A stretch of DNA of 64,000 nucleotides from the NCBI GenBank assembly GCA_903896925.1, contig CAITZM010000046.1, positions 59,885 to 123,884 of the forward strand, written 5' to 3'. Numbering within the stretch: the first letter of the stretch is position 1; every line of letters begins with the position of its first letter. Shown in pieces: positions 41,895 through 50,017 of the stretch. This stretch comes from an uncultured Lentisphaerota bacterium (lineage in GTDB: Bacteria > Verrucomicrobiota > Kiritimatiellia > CAIQIC01). The translations under genes were made by a program, and so were the position numbers. Below the pieces are notes generated by a model. That model worked only from the letters and a program-made list of their open reading frames with translations, was not told the origin of the DNA and searched no databases.

Positions 41895-44540
41895 TCAGCG
41901 CTCCTTGATCCACACGAGCGAGCGTCCGCCGCGGTTCAGGCGCGCATAATTCGGAATCGCCAGCAGCGGCTGGCCATCGGCAAACGCGCCCTGGATGACC
42001 ATGACGCCGTCGAGCAGATCCGGACGCCACACGGTGGTCAGCGGCGCAGACGGATCCAGGATGGAGTCCACGTTTTGATCCTTGCTCTCCAGGTTATAGA
42101 TCAGCGGCCCATAGCGCAGTGCGACCTTGCCGCGCGTGGCCACGATGCGCTCATCGGCTTTGATGCGCTGGACGGCCAACGGCAGCTCCAGCTCGACCTT
42201 GTCGCCGGCCTGCCAGGTGCGCGTGATGACCGCATAACCGTTTTCAATTTCCGGCTGGACTGTCTCGCCATTCACCTTGAGCGCGAGGAGCCCACGGCCA
42301 TTCGGCGCGAGGGTGTAGAGGCGGCTGACGTTGCGGGTCGGCACGCGCAATTTGAGCGTGAGTTTCCGCGGCGCCGCCGGGTTCACGGCGAGCGTGACCT
42401 TGCCGCTCCAAGGATAATCGGTGGTCTGTACCAGCTCGAGGTCGCCCAGCTTAACGCGGCTGCCGATATAGAGGTTCACGCAGAGGCTGTCGGCATTCCG
42501 GGAGTACATCCAAGTCGGCAACATCAACAGCGTGCGCGGGATGTTGCCGACACAGCAGGGGCAGCCGTGCCATTTGTAGCGCGCGGCGCTGGAGTCGAGC
42601 GGATTGGTATAGGTGAAGTTCTGCCCGTCGAGATCCACGCTGCCGAGCAGGGCGTTGTAGAGCGTGTCCTCCAACAGATCGGCATAGCGCGCGTCCTGCC
42701 AGGTCAGCTGCAGCTTGTGGTGGAACATCACCAGCCCGCAGCTGGAGCACGACTCGCAGTAGGCGCCCATCCCCAGCGAGAAATCCTTGCCGAAGCCTTC
42801 CGACGTCTCGCCGCTGCCGATGCCGCCGGTGACGTACCACTTGCGGTTGACCGTGTTGTTCCACAGCGAGCGCACCGCGCCGTGGTAGGCGGCGTCGCCG
42901 GTCGCCAGCGCGACAGACGCCATGCCGGCGAAGAGATAGGACGCGCGCACCGCGTGCCCCACCGCCTCGGCCTGCTCGATCACCGGCAGGTGGCTCTGGT
43001 CGTACTCCTCGCCATTGCGCCGGCCGTCGAGGAGGAATTTCGATAGCGCCAGATATTTCTGTCCCTTGCCCGCGCCTTCATGCTTGTCCACAAACCACGC
43101 CAGCCGGACCAGCGCCTGCTCCAGCGCCTCGTGGCCGTCATACCACGCCTGCTTCGGCGCCGGTCCGAGATGCGCGTCCCAACAGTCCGCCAGCCGCCGC
43201 GCCGCGTCATAGAGCCGCGTGTCCTTGCCTCCGGTCAGCGCCATATGCGCCAGCGCCGCCTCGATGAAATAGCCGGCGCAGTAGCCCTCGTGGTCGCCCT
43301 TGCTCGACCAGCGCTTGTGCCCGCTGGTCGTGTAGGCCGTGTGCAGGTAGCCATCGGGCTCCTGCGCGGCGAGCACTTTGGGGATCCAGTCCTCCAGCTT
43401 CTTCCGCATCGCCGCCTGCGCGGCAAGGATCTCCGCATCGCCCTGGGCCTCCACCAGCAGCGCGAGGCAGATGGACTCGATGGTGTTGTGAACATAGGCG
43501 TTCGCCCACGGCGGGCCGACGTGCTTGCCGGGTTGGCCCGCGAGCTTGCGCGCGGCCGCGACAAAGTTCTGGATGCCGCCTTCTTTCAGGTCCGGTTCGT
43601 CGAGCTTGCGGATGCAGTGCGTAATCCAGTTCACGATCTGGCCCTTGATCCGCTCGCGCCAGAAGGGACTCGTCAACGTGTAGGGCAGCGGCTCGATCAT
43701 TTCCAACGGCTTGGCGGGCGGCGGCGCCTCGATGGAAAGCATCACCTTGGCCTGCGCGGAGAGTGTGCCATCCTTCGCCTCGAGTTGCAGTGTGTAGGCG
43801 CCGGGCTGGCTGAACGTCGCCGTCGTCGCCACGGCATGCACATCGGCGAACGTGATCTCGCCGGGGCCGGAGACCTTGCTCCACGTAGTTTCAAAGCCCA
43901 CGCCCTTCACCGTGCCGTGCAGGAACGCGACGCCCGGCTGCACGACGATGCGGTCGGGGCCCGCCGTGACCCGCGGGGGAAACTTCGGTGATTTGCCGCT
44001 GTCGAACACGCGCCATTCGATGATGCCGGTGGAGAATTTATTCGAACCGGTGAACTCCAGCCGCAGCTTCGGCGTCGTCACCTCGGCAAACGTCGTCGTG
44101 TTGAATTTTCCGCCCGCAACACCGAGGCCATCCGCCTCACGCACCGGCACGAAAGCCTGACCATCCCAGTAGAGCAGCCGGCTCGTTGTCGGCAACCGCA
44201 CGCCGCGCGCATCGTCCCACCAATAGACCGCCACCTGCCGCGTGCTGATCGGCTGGCCCCACTCCAGCTGCACCCACTGCGTGCCCGACTGCGGCCAGTT
44301 GCCGTAACAGTTGTGGCTGTGGTCGTTGATACCCTTCGGCTCGAAGCCGTCGTTGATCGCCTCCAGCGTCTCATGGCCCGAGACGAACGAGGTCGAGGCT
44401 TGCGCCATCGGCGCGAGGTTTTGCGGCGGCTCCGCCGGCTCAAGCGCCTGCGCCGTCGTGGCGGACAGTTGCACCACGGACCCCAGCGCGGCGGCCATCA
44501 GCAGGCTGCTTCCTATGACCGGCAATTTCTGTTTTCGCAT
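41895..44540 (-). CDS. GH127 beta-L-arabinofuranosidase with N-terminal binding domains
   Basis: 881 aa, signal peptide about 1-32. N-terminal discoidin-like domain (about 40-180), a PKD/Ig-like domain (190-272), then the (alpha/alpha)6 barrel of GH127 (formerly DUF1680). The catalytic zinc site is intact: Glu596 and Cys598 in YCESCSSCG, and Cys662-Cys663 in GCPCCVGN, matching Glu338/Cys340/Cys417/Cys418 of the characterised Bifidobacterium enzyme, with Cys662 the predicted nucleophile. GH127 releases beta-L-arabinofuranose, as found on hydroxyproline-linked arabinans and pectin side chains. The double N-terminal appendage is unusual for the family. Confidence 0.92.
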   Translation of the reverse strand: MRKQKLPVIGSSLLMAAALGSVVQLSATTAQALEPAEPPQNLAPMAQASTSFVSGHETLEAINDGFEPKGINDHSHNCYGNWPQSGTQWVQLEWGQPISTRQVAVYWWDDARGVRLPTTSRLLYWDGQAFVPVREADGLGVAGGKFNTTTFAEVTTPKLRLEFTGSNKFSTGIIEWRVFDSGKSPKFPPRVTAGPDRIVVQPGVAFLHGTVKGVGFETTWSKVSGPGEITFADVHAVATTATFSQPGAYTLQLEAKDGTLSAQAKVMLSIEAPPPAKPLEMIEPLPYTLTSPFWRERIKGQIVNWITHCIRKLDEPDLKEGGIQNFVAAARKLAGQPGKHVGPPWANAYVHNTIESICLALLVEAQGDAEILAAQAAMRKKLEDWIPKVLAAQEPDGYLHTAYTTSGHKRWSSKGDHEGYCAGYFIEAALAHMALTGGKDTRLYDAARRLADCWDAHLGPAPKQAWYDGHEALEQALVRLAWFVDKHEGAGKGQKYLALSKFLLDGRRNGEEYDQSHLPVIEQAEAVGHAVRASYLFAGMASVALATGDAAYHGAVRSLWNNTVNRKWYVTGGIGSGETSEGFGKDFSLGMGAYCESCSSCGLVMFHHKLQLTWQDARYADLLEDTLYNALLGSVDLDGQNFTYTNPLDSSAARYKWHGCPCCVGNIPRTLLMLPTWMYSRNADSLCVNLYIGSRVKLGDLELVQTTDYPWSGKVTLAVNPAAPRKLTLKLRVPTRNVSRLYTLAPNGRGLLALKVNGETVQPEIENGYAVITRTWQAGDKVELELPLAVQRIKADERIVATRGKVALRYGPLIYNLESKDQNVDSILDPSAPLTTVWRPDLLDGVMVIQGAFADGQPLLAIPNYARLNRGGRSLVWIKER

Positions 44541-44589
44541 ATATTTCGCTCCGTTATTCCAAAAGGGAGGTCAGGCCGCCAAGCTGTCC

Positions 44590-44722
44590 GGCAGCTGGGC
44601 GGGGCGGCGTCCTCGCCGCCCCGCATAGTACAACCGCCAATCCATAGGCGCGGACCCGTGTGCAAAGATCATGCCGGCCGGCTCTCCTGCAGCGGCGAGA
44701 CGCCGCCGCTCCCAGCTAGTTC
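44590..44722. repeat. double-hairpin dispersed element, copy 3
   Basis: Left hairpin GGGGCGGCG, loop TCCT, CGCCGCCCC (about 44599-44620), CCGCATAGT and GACCCGTGTGCAAA blocks shared with the 30.5-kb copy, and right arm CGCCGCCGCTCCCAGCTAGT. It occupies the centre of the 296-bp gap between GH127 and GH30; nothing else is seen there. Confidence 0.65.
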
Positions 44723-44836
44723 CTGCGAGGAGCGCTACACCCTCACCCCGGTAAACTGCCAGCGAATACGCAGCTGTTCGGAAGGGACTCAGCTCCCCAT
44801 GCTCGGCGCCATATCGAGCCTTGGAATTCCCTGTAT

Positions 44837-46243
44837 TCATTTGGACTTCGTCACCACCACCGTCAGCAGGCTGCGCGCCGGCAGCGTTGTGGCCCATTGG
44901 CCGCTGCGGAAATTGAAGGCGGGCAAGGGCGCGGCGTCTTCGTCGGGGCTGGTGCGCCAGGCGGTGGCGGTGGCACTCTCGAAGCCGGCGCCGAGCTTCA
45001 CCAGCATGTCCGCGGTCTGGTCCTCCACCGCGGCCATATGGATCACGAGCCGGCGTCCGTCCGTGCTGGCAAACGCCGAGGCTTTCACGCCGGGTTTCGC
45101 GATGCCGGAGGCGCACGGGCCGGACACCGCCGACGCGACGACGCGCATCCCCGGCACGAGCGGTGCGCACCACTGGCGGAAGCCGTGATAGATTTTCGTC
45201 AGCTTATAATCCTTGCCCCAATTCAGATGAATCAACGCCTCCCCGCCCTCACGCGGCGGGTACACCCAGTCGTAGGCCATCCACACATTCACGCCCTCGT
45301 TGAAGGCCTCCGTCATCGCGAGCCAATACTCGCCGACAGAGTTGATCAGGCCCGGCGAGCGGTCCACGCCGTTGAAACTCGACTCCGTCATCCACAGCGA
45401 CCGGGTCCCGCACAGCGCGCGCAACGCCTGCCAGCGATGCCCGCGCCGGTCGTAATCGTGGCAGCCGACGACATCCACATACCGCCCTGCGCGCCGCAGC
45501 GCCTCGGGCAGATAGGTCTTGGCACAATCCACGGCGCTCAGGACATTCGGCGCGACGAGTTTCGCGCGCGGCACGTCCGGAAACCGCCGCGCCATCTCGT
45601 CGAGGTAAGCGCCCACCTTGGCCAGCAGCTCCGCGTGCTGTACCGGCGTGAGGAAATAGCCCGGCTGCGTGTGCGGCCAGTCCGGCTCGTTGCAGATGCT
45701 GAGGAACTGGATCGTCTGCCCGTGCCGATGCATGTGGGCGAGAAAGGCCCACGCGTACTCGGCCAGTTCCAGTTCCAGCCCCGGCTTCAGCGCGCCCTTT
45801 TCTTTGCCGCCGCCGCCGGGCGCATGGTTCGTCTTCATCCACGCCGGCGGCGTATAGAGCACCGCATAGAGTTGCATGGCGGGATTACGCTTCTTCGCCG
45901 CCTCGCAGATCCGCAGGTCGTGCTCGCAGTACTTGAAAGCTTTCTCGTCGAACGCCGGCTTGAACGGATCGTCGTTGTCGTTCGCCGGCTCGTGATCGGG
46001 CCGGATCATCAGCTGGAGAAAATCCGTGCGGCACTTCGTGAACATGTCGTCATAGAGCTGCTCCTGCCGCGCGTGCTTCCCCGCCGCGCCGAGGCTGGTG
46101 ACGTGCGCCTCGTAGAAAATCGTCCCGCAGCCCATGCCCTGGAATTCCTGCTGCACCTGCTGCGGCGCGACGGTCACCACCGTCGGCTCGCCGCCGCGTA
46201 CAACCAGCACGAGGGCAAGATAAATAATGGCGAACTGTTTCAC
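44837..46243 (-). CDS. GH30-type glycosidase
   Basis: 468 aa, signal peptide about 1-18. TIM barrel opening with FQGMGCGTIFYEAHVTSLG, acid/base Glu186 in LSICNEPDWPHTQPG, and nucleophile Glu287 in LWMTESSFNGV, both in the GH30/clan-A pattern. The C-terminal beta-sandwich (about 390-468) completes the (beta/alpha)8 plus beta fold. GH30 members include xylanases, beta-1,6-galactanases, glucosidases and fucosidases, so the substrate is open; a galactan or xylan backbone fits the context. It lies downstream of a region with no clear genes and is followed by GH127 beyond the hairpin element. Confidence 0.88.
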   Translation of the reverse strand: MKQFAIIYLALVLVVRGGEPTVVTVAPQQVQQEFQGMGCGTIFYEAHVTSLGAAGKHARQEQLYDDMFTKCRTDFLQLMIRPDHEPANDNDDPFKPAFDEKAFKYCEHDLRICEAAKKRNPAMQLYAVLYTPPAWMKTNHAPGGGGKEKGALKPGLELELAEYAWAFLAHMHRHGQTIQFLSICNEPDWPHTQPGYFLTPVQHAELLAKVGAYLDEMARRFPDVPRAKLVAPNVLSAVDCAKTYLPEALRRAGRYVDVVGCHDYDRRGHRWQALRALCGTRSLWMTESSFNGVDRSPGLINSVGEYWLAMTEAFNEGVNVWMAYDWVYPPREGGEALIHLNWGKDYKLTKIYHGFRQWCAPLVPGMRVVASAVSGPCASGIAKPGVKASAFASTDGRRLVIHMAAVEDQTADMLVKLGAGFESATATAWRTSPDEDAAPLPAFNFRSGQWATTLPARSLLTVVVTKSK

Positions 46244-46845
46244 GTCATGTCCCCAGAGACACGTGCATGATCCACCGGGTGATCGGTTGCTTCATCGGAG
46301 ATTTCCTACTTTAAATATCAACTCTAAACAAGTCCGCGTATTGTCGAAGCTTGGCGCCGGGTCGGAGCACTGCCGGGCTTCCGTGATCAAGCCGGGGGCG
46401 GCATTCCTTGAAAGCACCGCCAGCAGGGCCAACTCAGCGCCGGAGTGCGAAGGGATGAGCGCCCAGGCCCGGCCGATCAGTTCCTGCCATGTCACAGGCG
46501 GGACGAACCGCCAAGCCGGCGTGTCGATACGTCTTTGCAGGGAACCACACCGGCTGCGCTCATTTCTGTGCAGACATGTTCCGTTGGCAGTGAACCCGTG
46601 GAAGGGAAAAGCGCACCATCAGGGTGCAGACGGAGCTGAGAACTGACGGCACTGTTTGTCGGGTCATGGTGACCGCGATCTCGGCGGTGCAGGGCGAGGC
46701 GGGTCATGAACAGAGATCGACCGGAGCGACACCTGTCCTCCGCGCAGGTCGTGCGCAGCACTCCTCGATAAGAGGGGCGTGACCGTGCCCGGCCGGGCAC
46801 GCCCATATCCTGGATGCGACCTGCGCTCCTGGCGCGCGGCACAGC
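46244..46845. other. 602-bp gap, no confident gene
   Basis: Short open frames exist on the minus strand (46292-46495 and 46492-46842) but their proteins resemble no family and have low complexity typical of GC-rich spacer. The stretch contains an AT-rich patch (46308-46330), and a strong hairpin at 46774-46806 (outer GGGCGTG/CACGCCC with inner GTGCCCGGCCGGGCAC) just downstream of the metallopeptidase gene, a possible terminator without a clear T run. Confidence 0.5.
46774..46806 (-). terminator. hairpin downstream of HEFGH metallopeptidase gene
   Basis: Read on the minus strand from 46806: GGGCGTG, inner palindrome from 46800, then CACGCCC. It begins 40 bp after the stop at 46846. A run of Ts is weak, so terminator function is only possible. 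Confidence 0.35.
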
Positions 46846-49596
46846 TCAACGCTTGAAAACAATCACATTCGATTCCGCGTCGGCCAGATCATCCGCCTGG
46901 AAGATCAGGGCTTGGACGCGGTAAGGGCCAAGCTGGAGTTTCTTGTGCTCATCGAGCAGGCCGACGCTTGCCTGGAACTGTCCCGTGGCCTTCGTCTTGG
47001 TCTGCGCGGTCCGGTGCATCTTGCCGTCGGGCAGCAACACGTCCACCAGGATGCGCTGGTCGCCGCGCACGGGCGTGACCGTACCGACGACGATGACGCT
47101 GTCCTTGCGCTGTTCCGTGTCCTTCAACTCGATCCGGATGCTCGCGCGTTTGCGCACGGCCACACGGTAAAACGTGCCGCCAACGGGATAGAAGCGCGAG
47201 CCGGGGAACTTGTGCGAAACCTCCAGTTTCTCGCGGTAGTTCCGCTCGATGAACCCGACCACGTGTACCGGCGCCCGGCCCGGCAGCTTCCCCTCCTTGT
47301 TCTGGCCGAACTTGTAGGCATTTACGTCCGCGAGGGGCCAGATCATGACTTCGATGGCCTGCTCCGCCCCGCCGTCAAGCCATACCCAGGCATGCGGGAT
47401 TTGCGCCGCCCACCCGTCCGGCAGGCCCCGCAGCGAGAGCTGGATGGCGCACGGCTCGTCGAGCGGATTGCGCACGGCCGTCTTGATGAACAGCGGGTCG
47501 GCGGGACTGGACCCGGCCGCCTGGAACTCGAAGACGTTTTCCTGGGCGCCGTTGTTGCCGCCGGAAATCTCGCCGAGTTGCGGGGAGGCATAGACCTTGA
47601 GGCAGGTGTGCTGGCCGACGACCGGCACCCAGTTGCAGAAGCTGTCCGCAAACCCGGCCGCCGGGATGTTCGCGATCGTCTTCACCGCCATCGGCGCCCA
47701 ATTGCCGTTGTCGCCCACGCCCGGCGGGGTGACGGCATAGAAGGTCAGCTTGACGTTGCTGGCCCCCATGGCGCCGCTCACATGCACCCGCGCGGTGAAT
47801 TGGTTGACGTGATTCACCCAGGGCCTGTCGCCATTGCCCGTCGGCCGGCCTTCCCCATCCATGGGATTATCAAAGCTGCCGATGGGAGCGCGGTCCACCC
47901 AGATGTCGGGCGATTGACAGTGGTTGTCCCACGGCTCGACGTTCAGATCGAACGCGCCGGTCGGATCGTCAGAGATGGCTTGAGCCCACTCGATGCGCAC
48001 GCGGCAGACCAAGGGGCGGGCCTGCACCGCATCGTTGAGCACCGTGATGCGCAGCGCCCGCGCCGGATCTTCGATGACGTCGCCTTGCAGCTGCACCCGG
48101 TTGTCGTGCATGAGGGTGATGAAGCGCGTCTGCTGATTGTTGTGCATCTCGTCGGCAATCACCCGCGTCACGATCACGCCGCCCTGGTTCGGGGCCGCGC
48201 CCAAGGGGATGTTATCGTCGAAGATTTGCGCCGTGGCCCCGGGCCCCTGGCGCACCTCGACGTAATAACTGAGGGCATTCGAGACCTTGACCTTCAGGAT
48301 ATGAAACCGGTTCGCAGCCGCATCTTCCGACAGGCCGTGCGCGATGAGGTCCACGTCCTCGCTGTGCGGGTTGCGATCCCATTGCACCTCTTTGATATTG
48401 GCCGCCTGATAATACCCCAGCTTCTCAAGATGGTAGCCGGTGAAGAGCGGATGACTGTCGTGACTGCCCATCATCTCAAAGGCGCCCGCCGTGGCCGCGC
48501 CAGGATCCACCAGGTCCGAGCCGTATACATCTTCCCCGAGCGTGGCCGTGCCGTCTCCGGTCGCGGTGGGCGCAGAGACGATGTTGTGCCCGAATTCATG
48601 CGCGAAGCGTCCCCAGTTGGGGTTCTCGTTGATCCAGAGGAGGTTGATGCGCTGGTTGAGCGTGATGGCGATGTGGATGTGCGACGGGTCACTGGCCGGC
48701 TTGCCGTCGTCATAGGCAAAGGTCTGGGTGTCGCTGCCGCCCCAGGCGCGGACAAAGTCGCCATTGGTGAACACCACGGAACACATCATCTGATAATTGT
48801 TGAGGTTGAAGCCGGCATCCTGAGCATGCTGGGCCGCGATCGCCGCGACGTGCCCCAGCTGGGCGTTGATGATGTTGTGCGCCACCGCCAGGTCCACAAA
48901 GTCGGCGAAGGTGCCGTCGAGCTGGGCCGCCGTGTTGACGATGTCGAACTGCACATTGGTCCGGTTGAAACTCGCCTGGTTGTAGAAGGTCTGGACGTTG
49001 GTCCAGCGGTCGTTCAGCACCGTGCGGACGTTGGCGAGATTGGCCGGCACCCGGTCGGTCGTCTGGCACACCACCACCAGCACGCGGAGGGTGCCGATCG
49101 GGTCCACGTCGCCCGCCGCGCCATCGCCCGCTCCCAGCGCAAACACCGGGGGACCATCCTCGCCAGCGCCCGGATAACCTTTGACGACGAAGTCATAGGG
49201 GCTTACCGCGGTGCGGGCACCGATCTTGATTTTCACCGGCCCCGAATCCACCTCCTTGGTCGCCAGGACCCGGAGCTCGTTGGAGCTCGCGGCCAGCACC
49301 GGCACGGTGGCCCCGCCGATCGTCACCTGATTGTCTGCCCGGTTGGCCGCAAAGCGGGTGCCGCGGATCGTCAGGATGGTGCCCCGCGGGGCGCCCGGCG
49401 GATCGAACGAGTCAATGCGCGGTCCCACCAGTTCGGGGATCATCTGCTCCAGCCAGTCCCGGAGCAGCAGCGGGGACCGCTTGATGGCCGGAGCGAGCTG
49501 CGTGACATCGAACACTTTGGCGGGCGACGGGGCTTCCCGGGTGGCACGCTTGGAAGTCTTCACCTTCGAGACCTTACGGCGCATTGCTTTTTTCAT
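46846..49596 (-). CDS. large IPT/TIG-domain metallopeptidase (HEFGH)
   Basis: 916 aa. No signal peptide: it begins KKAMRRKVSKVKTSKRATRE, a strongly basic stretch. An IPT/TIG-like Ig domain (about 65-145; GTILTIRGTRFAANR, NQVTIGGATVPV) precedes a zinc-peptidase domain with HEFGH (333-337) in GRFAHEFGHNIVSAP, as in M6/M43 secreted peptidases; the downstream MMGSHDSHP segment may supply the Met-turn. The C-terminal half is beta-rich (Ig-like and CARDB-like). Start 49596 has GGAAGGAAG just upstream. Nothing in the locus is related; its job is unclear, and a non-classical export route or lateral acquisition are possibilities. Confidence 0.7.
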   Translation of the reverse strand: MKKAMRRKVSKVKTSKRATREAPSPAKVFDVTQLAPAIKRSPLLLRDWLEQMIPELVGPRIDSFDPPGAPRGTILTIRGTRFAANRADNQVTIGGATVPVLAASSNELRVLATKEVDSGPVKIKIGARTAVSPYDFVVKGYPGAGEDGPPVFALGAGDGAAGDVDPIGTLRVLVVVCQTTDRVPANLANVRTVLNDRWTNVQTFYNQASFNRTNVQFDIVNTAAQLDGTFADFVDLAVAHNIINAQLGHVAAIAAQHAQDAGFNLNNYQMMCSVVFTNGDFVRAWGGSDTQTFAYDDGKPASDPSHIHIAITLNQRINLLWINENPNWGRFAHEFGHNIVSAPTATGDGTATLGEDVYGSDLVDPGAATAGAFEMMGSHDSHPLFTGYHLEKLGYYQAANIKEVQWDRNPHSEDVDLIAHGLSEDAAANRFHILKVKVSNALSYYVEVRQGPGATAQIFDDNIPLGAAPNQGGVIVTRVIADEMHNNQQTRFITLMHDNRVQLQGDVIEDPARALRITVLNDAVQARPLVCRVRIEWAQAISDDPTGAFDLNVEPWDNHCQSPDIWVDRAPIGSFDNPMDGEGRPTGNGDRPWVNHVNQFTARVHVSGAMGASNVKLTFYAVTPPGVGDNGNWAPMAVKTIANIPAAGFADSFCNWVPVVGQHTCLKVYASPQLGEISGGNNGAQENVFEFQAAGSSPADPLFIKTAVRNPLDEPCAIQLSLRGLPDGWAAQIPHAWVWLDGGAEQAIEVMIWPLADVNAYKFGQNKEGKLPGRAPVHVVGFIERNYREKLEVSHKFPGSRFYPVGGTFYRVAVRKRASIRIELKDTEQRKDSVIVVGTVTPVRGDQRILVDVLLPDGKMHRTAQTKTKATGQFQASVGLLDEHKKLQLGPYRVQALIFQADDLADAESNVIVFKR

Positions 49597-50017
49597 ACGC
49601 TTCCTTCCTTGGTTGTCAGACAAGTCAGGGCCGGCGCATGCCACTGATCCAGGCCACACGAAAGCATGCGCAGGCCTTTCACCACGCTGCGGGTGCTACC
49701 CAGTTCGCAGCCTGCAGCGTGACGGCTCCTTAGGTTGCGCACTATACCGAGCCCCGGAGCTGACGCCATAGGGGACTCGGCCCATTGATGTGTAGGTGAA
49801 AGCCCTAGAAATCCAACAGATCCATCAACCGGGGACGGGGCGGGAGGGGCGCGCCATGATGCGCTATTCGTTTCTGCTGGGGCGCCTGTTTGGACGCCCT
49901 GCCACGGGCGCCAAGCGCGCCCCTTCAGGCGCGCCGCAAAGGGCGAGTTGCACTACGGGGAAAACGTCCCGCGGCCCATGTCTCCTGTTCACTGCGCAGC
50001 CATCCGGCTCAGGGCAG
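49597..50017. other. 421-bp gap without a gene
   Basis: I see no gene. The interval holds clusters of GGGCGCC/GGCGCG palindromic runs at 49880-49960, and otherwise nothing that I can name. Confidence 0.5.

Noticed and set aside
46292..46842. Two small minus-strand frames in the 602-bp gap
   Set aside because: No recognisable domain, composition like spacer DNA, no convincing ribosome-binding site. Could be real but unsupported.
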